A stretch of 49,406 bases of DNA from Candidatus Margulisiibacteriota bacterium (GTDB lineage: Bacteria > Margulisbacteria > WOR-1 > O2-12-FULL-45-9 > XYB2-FULL-48-7): positions 1 to 49,406 of the forward strand of contig JAHJKL010000059.1 of NCBI GenBank assembly GCA_018822365.1, written 5' to 3'. The notes under the pieces were generated by a model. That model saw only the letters and a program-made list of their open reading frames with translations, was not told the DNA's origin and ran no database searches. The translations under genes and the position numbers were made by a program. Shown here in pieces: positions 34,170 to 42,241 of this stretch (positions are counted from its first letter, which is position 1; every line of letters starts with the position of its first letter).

Positions 34170-34857
34170 TCTGACCTCTTAATTTCAGCCCCTCGTCAAT
34201 ATAGGTTTTCATCCGGGCGACCGATTCGGTCAGAGACATATCCTTGATGAATAACCCCGATGAGCCGCCGACCAGGATATCCGCGCCTGCCCCAACCATT
34301 TTGGGGATATTCTCGGCATTCACATTCCCGTCCACTTCCAGTTCGATATTCAAGCCGGAAGTGTCGATCTTATCTTTCAGCCGTTTGATCTTTTGGATCG
34401 TCTGCGGAACCAGTTTCTGTCCCGTATAACCGGGGTTCACCGTCATAATGGTAATAATGTCGACGTCATCAATAATGTAATCAAGCGCTTCCAGGTTCGT
34501 CGCCGGGTTAAGCACGACCCCCGTCTTGCAACCGAAACTGCGGATGGCCATCAGGTCCCGGTGCAAATTACGGCAAGCTTCGTAGTGGATGGAAAAAATA
34601 TCCTCGGCCTTGGGCGTAAAGCGCTGGAATATTCTGGCCGGTTCTTCGACCATCAGATGAAAATCCGACGGGATCTGGGTATTATCCCTGATCTGCCGGA
34701 TAATATCGGTCCCGATAGTATAGGTCGGCGCGAAAAATCCATCCATAATGTCATAATGGATATAATCGATCCCCTCGGCTGTCAATTCGGTCAGCGACTT
34801 GCCCATGTTCAGCCAGTCGGCACAGATGATTGAAGCGGATATTTTCACTTTCTTCAT
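34162..34857 (-). CDS. Ribulose-phosphate 3-epimerase-like protein
   Basis: 231 aa TIM barrel with epimerase landmarks: ISASIICADW, HYDIMDGFFAP, DFHLMVEEP, MTVNPGYTGQ and EVDGNVNAENI. The two catalytic aspartates (in YDIMDG and EVDGN) and metal-ligand histidines are kept. It interconverts D-ribulose- and D-xylulose-5-phosphate, or another ketose phosphate in cluster-specific versions (for example allulose- or tetrulose-phosphate). Placement with a zinc dehydrogenase and nucleotidyltransferases points to an activated polyol rather than the central pentose pathway. Confidence 0.88.
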   Translation of the reverse strand: MKKVKISASIICADWLNMGKSLTELTAEGIDYIHYDIMDGFFAPTYTIGTDIIRQIRDNTQIPSDFHLMVEEPARIFQRFTPKAEDIFSIHYEACRNLHRDLMAIRSFGCKTGVVLNPATNLEALDYIIDDVDIITIMTVNPGYTGQKLVPQTIQKIKRLKDKIDTSGLNIELEVDGNVNAENIPKMVGAGADILVGGSSGLFIKDMSLTESVARMKTYIDEGLKLRGQNG

Positions 34858-34870
34858 TTTCCCTTCCTTA

Positions 34871-35908
34871 TTAGGGCTTGATCACAACTTTCATCCCCGC
34901 CAGGTTTTTTACCGTTTTGAATCCTTCGGCGATCAGCTCCAGAGGGAAGGAATGGCTAATTATTTTTCTAACGTCAATCTTCCCGCCGGCGATCAGATCC
35001 AGCGCCAGTTTATGTTGACGGGGAACGGAACCGTGGGACCCGGTAACGTAGCATTCCCGATAATGGATGAGATTGGAATCAATTCTGATCTGGCGGGACC
35101 CCCGGGGCAATCCGCCGAAAAAGTTGATCACGCCACGTTTGGCGACCAGACCTAACGCCTCTTCCTGCGCGTCAGTATTCGCGCAAGCGGTAATAACTAT
35201 GTCCATCCCCTTCCCCGCAGTCAGCTGCCGGACCCGGTCCCGAAGATCTTCCTGGACAGAAAGGATTAGCTGATCAGGCTGGTAAACCTTCGCCAGATCC
35301 AGCCGTTGCGGATTTCTTTCCGCGATCGCCACGGAGGCCGCGCCATAAGCTTTCGCCAGAGCTACCAGGAGCGTCCCAATCGGGCCGCTACCGATGATCA
35401 GGACCGTCTTCCCCGGCTGCATCTGGGCCCGTTCCAGGCCATTAATGCAGCAGGCCAACGGTTCCGCGATCGCCGCTTCGTCGTCAGAAACACTGTCCGG
35501 GATTAGCGCGACCGGCCCGTGCTTGACCACCAGCGGCTCCAACAAACAGTATTCGGCGTAACCGCCGGCGAATTGATAGCCCATGGCGTAATTCTCGTCG
35601 CAACAATTACCCATATCATGGCGGCACCAATCACAAGCGCCGCAGGGGACGTCGGCCCCGACGGCGACACGATCTCCCCGCTTAAACTGTGAAACACCGG
35701 CACCGACCGCAACGACCTCACCGGCGATCTCATGGCCGATCACCGCCGGATACCTGACCCGATCGTTGCCGCTCTCAAAGATTCTGATATCCGAACCGCA
35801 AACGGCGCAGGTCTTGACCTTGATCAGGACCGTGCCGTCCTTCACGCGCGGGGTCTCGATTGTCTCGACCGACATCTCCCCTAATCCTTTGATAATTGCC
35901 GCTTTCAT
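34871..35908 (-). CDS. Zinc-dependent alcohol/polyol dehydrogenase (MDR family), copy 2
   Basis: 345 aa. Catalytic zinc: CAVCGSDIR and IGHEIAG. Structural zinc: CGACDWC followed by NCC. NAD loop: IIGSGPIGTLL. It resembles threonine/sorbitol/ribitol-phosphate-type dehydrogenases. It overlaps the upstream GT-C gene by ATGA, exactly as the 27077-29988 pair does, so the gene pair appears twice. The two dehydrogenases share fold and motifs but are clearly diverged, so they may reduce different ketose phosphates. Confidence 0.88.
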   Translation of the reverse strand: MKAAIIKGLGEMSVETIETPRVKDGTVLIKVKTCAVCGSDIRIFESGNDRVRYPAVIGHEIAGEVVAVGAGVSQFKRGDRVAVGADVPCGACDWCRHDMGNCCDENYAMGYQFAGGYAEYCLLEPLVVKHGPVALIPDSVSDDEAAIAEPLACCINGLERAQMQPGKTVLIIGSGPIGTLLVALAKAYGAASVAIAERNPQRLDLAKVYQPDQLILSVQEDLRDRVRQLTAGKGMDIVITACANTDAQEEALGLVAKRGVINFFGGLPRGSRQIRIDSNLIHYRECYVTGSHGSVPRQHKLALDLIAGGKIDVRKIISHSFPLELIAEGFKTVKNLAGMKVVIKP

Positions 35909-37797
35909 TGTACGCTGATAACCTCGTAGACCTTATATTTATCCTTGATTGCAACGACCTTATTGCGGACCGGGAGGCGCAGCGGGACAGCGGACCCAAT
36001 AAATCTAACGCGATATTTCTCCAGACCCATTTTAATATCGACGCCGTTATATTTTCCGACAATACTATTTTTATAAGCCCTTAATTCGGCTGCGTTCATC
36101 GTCATATTGTGATTGACAAGCCAATAGCCGAACCCCTGCCGATAGACCTGGTCGGTAAAGATAAAATCGCGGTCCGTGTAGATGTTCTTCATTATTTTGC
36201 TCGGCATCATGAATTCAAGATAACGAGCCTCGTCCCAACCATAGAGTCGCGCAAACAAAGCCAGGCGCTCGACGATCCGGTCGGTCGACTCATAATTATT
36301 GAAAGCGTTCACCCAAAGCGAACCCTGCCTGGTTATCGCCGGGACCAGGATATTAACCGCTGGGTCGGCAGCGATCACGACCTCGCCCGCGGCGGCTTTC
36401 CCGGTCAAGAGAGCCAGCCTTTCGGAGATGGCCGGCATCCGTGGCTCAATCTTTTGCCGATAATTATCATAGTTCCGCACGCTCGAGACTAACGAGATCA
36501 TGGAAACAAAGGCAATAATGACCGGGATGAAATAAATCCTCTTTTCGATGATATATTCGCGGATAAAAGTGGAACATTGCGCCACTTTCTGATTAATTTG
36601 CGGATTATGAAAGAGCGTTTTCGGCGGATTTGACAGATAATAGATGACCGGCACAAAATAAAAATAATGGAAAAAATAATTCGCCAAGCGGGTCGAAAAC
36701 AGATGCGGCTGCATGAACCGGCCAAACAAGATGTGCAGGTTCAGGATCAGGAATTCGATGAACAGCAGTATCAAGATGGGGCTAAATTTGTAAAACAGCT
36801 CATAATAATCGAAAGAAAAGATCCGGATGACAGCTAAAACGACCAGGACCGGGATCGCGAAATAACTTATAAAATATTGCAGGCTATAGATCAGCCCTTG
36901 ATATCTGGTGACCATCCCCATCTTATCAAGAACCTGCGCGTCAATGGGGGTCGCGAAGAACAGTGTCTTACCGACCAGCGGCAGGGCGATCAGCGCCAGG
37001 AGCGCACCGGCGATGCCCACTTTGATCGCGATATCGCGGCACTCGATCTTTTTATTTACCAAGACGGAAGAATAGAACAAAAAGGCAAGCCAGAACATCG
37101 CGCCGACAATAAAATTAAAGACATAGACATAGAGGTTCAAGCCCCAGAGCAGGCTCAAGCCGACGATCCGTTTGAACGATGGCTTAATGTTCGCGATGGT
37201 CAGATAAAAACAGAGAATAAAGTAAAAGAACGTAAAACTAGGGGAAGGCGCGCGGCTTAGCTCCAGGGGGCTCAAACTCGATAGCGATAAAACACTGCTC
37301 CAATTTATCCCCGTCGCGATCAGATTGCACAAGAAAGCAAGATACGAAAAATTCCCGTAAGTAATAACACCCAAGAACGAGAACAACAGCGCCCAGCTTT
37401 GCGAAATGAACCGCCGATAAACCAGGTAAAGGAGGGTAAAACTAAGGACTGGGAACAGGACATGCATGATCAGCAAATAGACATCCGGGTTCCCACCCGC
37501 TAATATTTTCAAGATCACCCCCTGCACCCAAATGGCCAAAAAAGGAAAATTGGTAAAAAACGCGAAAAACGGGTCGGCATTGGGTAGCGCGGGAAAAAGG
37601 TTCGTCAACGAAACACGATTGGCGAACGGGGTGTAGCAATAGATCTCTTCCCAAGAGAGCGTTGTGGTATTGATCACGGCGTATAAATGCGGCCACTTGC
37701 CGCAGAACAGGATCAGGGCGTCCCGGAACAATAGCAGGATAAGAACGATCGCCAGCACCAAAGAAAATCCTGCCAGCTCTTTTTTATCGATCTTCAT
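35905..37797 (-). CDS. GT-C-like multi-pass membrane protein (copy 2)
   Basis: 630 aa from ATG 37797 (a TTG at 37806 is in frame). About ten hydrophobic helices up to residue 460 are followed by a soluble C-terminal domain of about 170 residues. It shares with the 28102-29988 protein WPHLY, YTPFA, NLFPA, DPFF, GLNLYVYVFNF and LFGRFMQP, so the two are paralogues. A GT-C transferase using a lipid-linked donor, or a polymerase of the glycan, is the best guess. It follows pseB by 12 bases. Confidence 0.75.
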   Translation of the reverse strand: MKIDKKELAGFSLVLAIVLILLLFRDALILFCGKWPHLYAVINTTTLSWEEIYCYTPFANRVSLTNLFPALPNADPFFAFFTNFPFLAIWVQGVILKILAGGNPDVYLLIMHVLFPVLSFTLLYLVYRRFISQSWALLFSFLGVITYGNFSYLAFLCNLIATGINWSSVLSLSSLSPLELSRAPSPSFTFFYFILCFYLTIANIKPSFKRIVGLSLLWGLNLYVYVFNFIVGAMFWLAFLFYSSVLVNKKIECRDIAIKVGIAGALLALIALPLVGKTLFFATPIDAQVLDKMGMVTRYQGLIYSLQYFISYFAIPVLVVLAVIRIFSFDYYELFYKFSPILILLFIEFLILNLHILFGRFMQPHLFSTRLANYFFHYFYFVPVIYYLSNPPKTLFHNPQINQKVAQCSTFIREYIIEKRIYFIPVIIAFVSMISLVSSVRNYDNYRQKIEPRMPAISERLALLTGKAAAGEVVIAADPAVNILVPAITRQGSLWVNAFNNYESTDRIVERLALFARLYGWDEARYLEFMMPSKIMKNIYTDRDFIFTDQVYRQGFGYWLVNHNMTMNAAELRAYKNSIVGKYNGVDIKMGLEKYRVRFIGSAVPLRLPVRNKVVAIKDKYKVYEVISVQ

Positions 37798-37809
37798 TGT
37801 CCGCAAAAG

Positions 37810-38802
37810 TTATTGCTCCTCGATCATCGTTTGTAGCTCCGGAATGGATAACCAATGCTCATTAGTATCGCTACTATAGCTAAAACCCTCCGGAACTGGC
37901 TTCCCCTGGGAATGATTGGTCAGGCTCCACCACTGAAAAGCCGGTTGAATTACATAGCGGTCGCTTAATTCCAGGGTATGACGAGCATCATCTTCGGAAA
38001 TCATCACTTCATGGAGCTTTTCCCCCGGCCGAATCCCAACCACCTTAGTCTGACAGCTAGGCGCTATGGCTTTGGCTAGGTCCATAATGTTCATGCTTGG
38101 AATTTTGGGAACAAATAGTTCGCCGCCATGCATCCGCTTAAAACTACTGATAACAAAACGAACTCCCTGCTCCAGGGTAATCCAAAAACGGGTCATTCGT
38201 TCATCGGTAATCGGCAAAACTCCTTCCTTGGCTTTTTCTCGGAAAAAAGGGACCACACTGCCACGACTCCCAACCACATTGCCGTAACGAACAACGGCAA
38301 AACGAGTATCATGCAAACCAGCATATGAATTACCTGAAATAAATAGTTTATCGGAACATAGTTTAGTCGCACCGTATAGATTTATTGGATTACAAGCTTT
38401 ATCGGTACTAAGAGCGACAACTCGTTTAACTCCTTTATCGATCGCCGCTTCAATGATATTCATCGCCCCATTAATGTTGGTCTTGATCGCTTCTGATGGA
38501 TTATATTCCATCGCCGGGACCTGCTTGAGAGCGGCGGCGTGAACAACAAAATCAACCCCATCGAACGCACGCATTAACCGATCCTTATCCCGAACATCGC
38601 CGATAAAAAATCTCACCCTATTCTGGTCTTTGAGATATTGCTGCATCTCAAACTGTTTTAGCTCATCCCGACTATAAACAATCAGTCGCTCTGGACACGC
38701 CTCCTTAAGCACAATATCGATTAGTTTTTTGCCAAACGATCCCGTTCCGCCAGTAATTAAAACACTTTTCCCATCAAATACATGTTTTTCTTTTTTTGTC
38801 AT
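37810..38802 (-). CDS. pseB: UDP-N-acetylglucosamine 4,6-dehydratase (inverting)
   Basis: 330 aa extended SDR of the FlaA1/PseB type: TGGTGSFG at 18-24, VVHAAALKQVP, and STDKACNPINLYGATK with D134, K135, Y143 and K147 at the catalytic positions of PseB. It has the soluble PseB length, without the membrane domain of the CapD/PglF-type dehydratases. It converts UDP-GlcNAc to UDP-2-acetamido-2,6-dideoxy-beta-L-arabino-4-hexulose, the first committed step. AGGGGG lies 6 bases before the ATG. It is the first enzyme gene after the promoter and HTH gene. Confidence 0.93.
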   Translation of the reverse strand: MTKKEKHVFDGKSVLITGGTGSFGKKLIDIVLKEACPERLIVYSRDELKQFEMQQYLKDQNRVRFFIGDVRDKDRLMRAFDGVDFVVHAAALKQVPAMEYNPSEAIKTNINGAMNIIEAAIDKGVKRVVALSTDKACNPINLYGATKLCSDKLFISGNSYAGLHDTRFAVVRYGNVVGSRGSVVPFFREKAKEGVLPITDERMTRFWITLEQGVRFVISSFKRMHGGELFVPKIPSMNIMDLAKAIAPSCQTKVVGIRPGEKLHEVMISEDDARHTLELSDRYVIQPAFQWWSLTNHSQGKPVPEGFSYSSDTNEHWLSIPELQTMIEEQ

Positions 38803-38816
38803 TAAAGCCCCCTATT

Positions 38817-39041
38817 TTATTCCAGTTCTTTTAATACCTTTTTATAAACATTTATTATTTTAGCAGGTAATGTAGGGTTCAACAATTGGAGGAGATGCTT
38901 GCCGAGAATACGATATTGTCCGCCGATCTTGGCCGCTTTGAGTACCCCTTTCCGAATGAGGCGGCGAAACGTCGAATCAGAGATCTTCAGGAGTGAAATA
39001 GCCTCTTGAGGCGTATAGACTTCGTTCTCTTGGATGCCCAT
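38817..39041 (-). CDS. Small HTH DNA-binding protein (excisionase/MerR-type HTH)
   Basis: 74 aa. Residues 7-50 match the excisionase-family winged helix: YTPQEAISLLKISDSTFRRL, then the wing KAAKIGGQYRI. Such proteins bind short direct repeats. Three CTAGTC repeats at exactly 10-bp spacing lie just upstream of its own promoter, which suggests self-control and control of the operon. The predicted transcription start falls on or within about two bases of the ATG and no ribosome site precedes it, so the message should be leaderless. pseB follows after 14 bases. It may simply be an operon-linked regulator; an excisionase role is unlikely as no integrase is seen. Confidence 0.82.
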   Translation of the reverse strand: MGIQENEVYTPQEAISLLKISDSTFRRLIRKGVLKAAKIGGQYRILGKHLLQLLNPTLPAKIINVYKKVLKELE

Positions 39042-39048
39042 ATAATAT

Positions 39049-39077
39049 AGTATAGGAGGTTATTCAGGGGCTGTCAA
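39049..39077 (-). promoter_or_regulatory. Sigma70-type promoter of the glycan operon
   Basis: Read on the minus strand: -35 TTGACA at 39077-39072, a 17-base spacer, and -10 TATACT at 39054-39049. This is nearly a perfect consensus. Only 7 bases separate the -10 box from the HTH ATG at 39041, so transcription should start at or next to the start codon. Confidence 0.85.
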
Positions 39078-39080
39078 GTC

Positions 39081-39106
39081 CTAGTCAGAACTAGTCATTA
39101 CTAGTC
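39081..39106. repeat. Three phased direct repeats (CTAGTC), candidate operator
   Basis: CTAGTC occurs at 39081, 39091 and 39101, one helical turn apart, immediately upstream of the -35 box. The repeats overlap the last codons and stop of the gene at 39081-40199. Same-face spacing fits cooperative binding of a small HTH protein, possibly the one encoded at 38817-39041. Confidence 0.7.
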
Positions 39107-40199
39107 TTATTACCAGTTGGGCGATTGCCAAGGAAGCGGTCAGCCCTGGGGATTCGATCCCGATCAGATTGATAAAACCGGAATAACCGTTAGCCGACTC
39201 CTCTTTAATGACAAAGTCGCGGAAACCGTCGTCCGGGCCCTGTAGTTTTGGCCTGATCCCGGAAGTATCCGGGCTAATCATCTCTTCTTTCAACCAGGGG
39301 AAATAGGTCCTGGCCGCGCGGTAAAACTCCGCCCGCTTAGCCGGGTCGACTTCATAAATTAAATTCTCGCCATAATGGGCATCGGGCCCTAAACGGATCT
39401 GCCCGGTCAGGTCTAGAGTGGCGTGGACTCCGAGTCCATATCCTTGCTTATGAGGGACCGGATAAACCAGGTGGTGAATTTTCCCTTTGGCCCCGGGAAT
39501 GGAAAAGTAATCTCCTTTGCAGGGATAAAGATTATAATGCAGTTTTTTGACATCGAAACCGGCCAATCCGGCAATCTGGTCCGAACCAAGCCCGGCCGCG
39601 TTAATAACCCGTTCAGCCAGGATTTTTTCGCCGTTCGAAGTTTCAATTATATATCCACCGGATTGTTTCCTGATACCGGTAACCTCATGATTAAAAGCAA
39701 AAAGCACTCCATTGGCCTGCGCCTGCTGGTAGTAATATTTCATTAAACCGTGAGAATCAATAATCCCGGTCGTGGCCGACATAATACCGGTCAAAGCAAA
39801 AACATTCGGCTCCAGCTTTTCAACTTCGGCTTCAGTCAGTAAACTGATCCCCGGCACGCCGATTTCTATGCAATTCTGATAGATCTTTTCAATCTCTTTC
39901 TTTTCTTCTTCATTGGTGGAAATGATCACTTTACCGCAATTTTGATATTTGATCCCGGCCGTTTCGCAAAGCTTATAAAGGAGCGAGTTTCCCTCAAGGC
40001 ATAGTCGGCTCTTCAGAGTATTGGGGGGATAATAAATACCGGCATGGATAACTTCGCTGTTACGACTGCTGGTCTCCTGGCCAAAACTGTCGTATTTCTC
40101 AAAAACCATCAGATCACCGTCATGTCGATCGCTTAAAACCTTAGCAATGGCCAATCCGACAACGCCCGCGCCGATTATGGCATATTTAATCTTTTCCAT
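39081..40199 (-). CDS. L-2-hydroxyglutarate oxidase-like FAD-dependent oxidoreductase
   Basis: 372 aa DAO-family flavoprotein. The FAD motif is IIGAGVVGLAIAKVL, then ETSSRNSEVIHAGIYYPP, a segment characteristic of LhgO/L2HGDH. INAAGLGSD and GPDDGF-x-x-FVI are also typical. It would oxidise L-2-hydroxyglutarate, or a similar 2-hydroxyacid, to the 2-oxoacid and pass electrons to quinone or oxygen. It follows wzz by 9 bases without a clear ribosome site. Why it sits in a glycan locus is not obvious; supplying a 2-oxoacid is one idea. Its last codons contain the phased repeats. Confidence 0.88.
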   Translation of the reverse strand: MEKIKYAIIGAGVVGLAIAKVLSDRHDGDLMVFEKYDSFGQETSSRNSEVIHAGIYYPPNTLKSRLCLEGNSLLYKLCETAGIKYQNCGKVIISTNEEEKKEIEKIYQNCIEIGVPGISLLTEAEVEKLEPNVFALTGIMSATTGIIDSHGLMKYYYQQAQANGVLFAFNHEVTGIRKQSGGYIIETSNGEKILAERVINAAGLGSDQIAGLAGFDVKKLHYNLYPCKGDYFSIPGAKGKIHHLVYPVPHKQGYGLGVHATLDLTGQIRLGPDAHYGENLIYEVDPAKRAEFYRAARTYFPWLKEEMISPDTSGIRPKLQGPDDGFRDFVIKEESANGYSGFINLIGIESPGLTASLAIAQLVIRLVMTSSD

Positions 40200-40208
40200 A
40201 ATATTCGG

Positions 40209-41084
40209 CTAAGATTTTTTACGACCCGAAGAATTGCCCCAAAACTCCAAACAAAATGCAGACAAAACACTTAAAAACAAACCCATCACCAACCCAAAAA
40301 CAAAAATATTCTTAAATATTGGCCTGACTGGTGAAAGCGGCTTTTCTGCTTTGTCTATAACAGAAAAAGGAGGGATTTCCTTAGACGCCTCAAGCTTGGT
40401 CGACTCGTATTCTTTCCTTAGCATGGTATACACTGAATTGTAAATTTCAAAATCTCTCTGCACCCCACCCTGAAAGGAAAATCCAGAGGATAAGCTCATT
40501 TTGTCCTCAACCAATTGCAATTCCTCTTTGATTCTAGGCAATTCCGTTTCAATATATTTTAATTTCTTCTGTGCTTGAGTAAAATTAAGCTGATTCCAGT
40601 AGTAAGCGAGGTTCGAAACAAAACCATTTGTCAAATCAGCCGCTAATTGCGCGTCATTTGCTTCGGCCTTAATTTCGATAACATTACCGCTTACCTTAGG
40701 TAATTTAACCATGGAACCAACGGATGAAATTAATGATTGTCTATTAGCCTTAGGATTATCCCAACCTTTTATTCTTTGAGTAAGTTTTAAATCATCAAGA
40801 ACTTTTTCCGCTACCGCTCGACTTTTTAATAATTCTGTCAACTCGCCAATACTGCTTACTCCGCCCACATTGATACCTAGCATACCGGCCAATCCCGCAT
40901 ATTGCGACATACCAGAACCTGCGTTGCCACGAATCAAGACTGTAGTTTTTGCTTCAAAAACAGGGGGTTCCCTTAGGCCGGTAATCAAGACAAAACCAAG
41001 AACAATCCCTGTAACCAATACAATGACCAACCAACGTTTAATAATAACATCAATATATTCTTTAATATTTATTTCGTCTTCCAC
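40209..41084 (-). CDS. wzz: Wzz-type polysaccharide chain-length determinant
   Basis: 291 aa. An N-terminal membrane helix (about 16-34) and a C-terminal one (about 262-282) bracket a periplasmic coiled-coil domain. The helix is preceded by the proline-rich signature KPLSPVRP. No cytoplasmic kinase domain is attached and no Wzc kinase gene is seen, so this is the short PCP form. It sets glycan chain length at the inner membrane and works with the Wza protein encoded 16 bases upstream. The start is GTG 41084 with AAAGGA 8 bases before it. Confidence 0.88.
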   Translation of the reverse strand: MEDEINIKEYIDVIIKRWLVIVLVTGIVLGFVLITGLREPPVFEAKTTVLIRGNAGSGMSQYAGLAGMLGINVGGVSSIGELTELLKSRAVAEKVLDDLKLTQRIKGWDNPKANRQSLISSVGSMVKLPKVSGNVIEIKAEANDAQLAADLTNGFVSNLAYYWNQLNFTQAQKKLKYIETELPRIKEELQLVEDKMSLSSGFSFQGGVQRDFEIYNSVYTMLRKEYESTKLEASKEIPPFSVIDKAEKPLSPVRPIFKNIFVFGLVMGLFLSVLSAFCLEFWGNSSGRKKS

Positions 41085-41100
41085 TTATTTATTCCTTTAA

Positions 41101-42183
41101 TTAACGCTTAAATGTATTATATAGCGCAACTCCGGTAAAGATCATACTGGCAAAGCTGGAAAAGTCTGAAAAATAAAAGAAATTTCCCGGGACATTAACA
41201 ACATCGCCGCCAATTAATTCGATGTCTTTTTCCTTTTTGCCATTATAAATCGCATCAGCCACGTCAATATTAATTTTTCGCGCTTGTCCATTCTCCCCAC
41301 GGCTTACCGTAGTTCCACTTAGCAAGGCCCTGGCAGTTGGCCCACCCGCATAACTAATATAGTCAGACAATCTTTTCCCCGGTACATATTCGAAACGTCC
41401 GCTTTTATTCACTTCTCCATAAACATAAACAAACGTTTCTTTCCCCTCAAAAAGCAATTTATCATTTTCTTTCTCCTGAGTTTGGCTAAGCAGAAGATTA
41501 TCAGAATCGGGCACTTCAATAATATCGCCGGCCTGAACCCGGAGATCTTTTGAGAGATCGCGACTGCGATAGGCTTCAAAAAGGTCGGCAGCAAAGAGGA
41601 TTTCTTTGCCGTTAGTCGCTTTCCGTCGAATATAAATAAAACGATTTGAGGCCCCGCTGGCAACCCCTCCGGATTGGGCGATAACTTCGGAAACTCTTAA
41701 ATTGTCGTAAACCGACAAGGGACCGGGATTTTTAACCATCCCGGAAAGGTAGATTTTAACTTTTTTAGGTTGACTTAAAAGAACAGAGAGCTGATAATTG
41801 TTTCTATAACGGCTTTTAATTTCATTATTGATCTTATTTTTTGCCTGATCTAAACTCACCCCTGATATGTAGATTTCACCTATATTGGGGAAATAAATCT
41901 TCCCATCAGCTCCGACTAATAAATTATGATCAACAGACAATTCGCCGTCGCCTATTATTATATGAATAGCTAAAAGATCCCCCGGGCCAAGTATATATGC
42001 GGCTCCATCAATTGGTAATTCCAACACCATATCCCCAGCAGACTTTGGCCCAGCTTGTTCAATTGCTCCAACAGATTGAATATTTGGCGTATTCAAACTA
42101 AACTCCTCAACCGACAATGCAAAGGCAGGAAAAGCAGTACTAGCCAAGCACATTATTAGAATGAATGAAACAATTCTTTCCAT
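41101..42183 (-). CDS. wza: Wza-type polysaccharide export protein
   Basis: 360 aa. A signal peptide (about 1-23, ending FPAFALS) precedes a Poly_export domain (YILGPGDLLAIHI, then GKIYFPNIGEIYISG) and two SLBB domains (KIYLSGMVKNPGPL; YVYGEVNKSGRF). A C-terminal amphipathic helix near 340-357 could form the outer-membrane pore, as in Wza. There is no clear lipobox cysteine, unlike enterobacterial Wza, so the N-terminus is probably not acylated. The gene has its own promoter with an almost absent leader. Confidence 0.92.
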   Translation of the reverse strand: MERIVSFILIMCLASTAFPAFALSVEEFSLNTPNIQSVGAIEQAGPKSAGDMVLELPIDGAAYILGPGDLLAIHIIIGDGELSVDHNLLVGADGKIYFPNIGEIYISGVSLDQAKNKINNEIKSRYRNNYQLSVLLSQPKKVKIYLSGMVKNPGPLSVYDNLRVSEVIAQSGGVASGASNRFIYIRRKATNGKEILFAADLFEAYRSRDLSKDLRVQAGDIIEVPDSDNLLLSQTQEKENDKLLFEGKETFVYVYGEVNKSGRFEYVPGKRLSDYISYAGGPTARALLSGTTVSRGENGQARKINIDVADAIYNGKKEKDIELIGGDVVNVPGNFFYFSDFSSFASMIFTGVALYNTFKR

Positions 42184-42193
42184 AGATTTTAGT

Positions 42194-42222
42194 ATAATAC
42201 CACATTAAAGATTTTCATTCAA
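42194..42222 (-). promoter_or_regulatory. Promoter of the wza-wzz operon
   Basis: On the minus strand: TTGAAT at 42222-42217, a 17-base spacer, and TATTAT at 42199-42194. The ATG of wza is 10 bases further on, leaving a leader of only a few bases, and there is no Shine-Dalgarno. Confidence 0.7.
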
Positions 42223-42241
42223 TCGTCGCCAATATCTGTAT

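Noticed and set aside
38817-39041. Excisionase of a mobile element
   Set aside because: No integrase, attachment site or phage gene is near. The HTH gene heads the glycan operon.
39081-39106. CRISPR-like or tandem repeat array
   Set aside because: Units are only 6-10 bp with no spacers and no cas genes. Position and phasing fit an operator.
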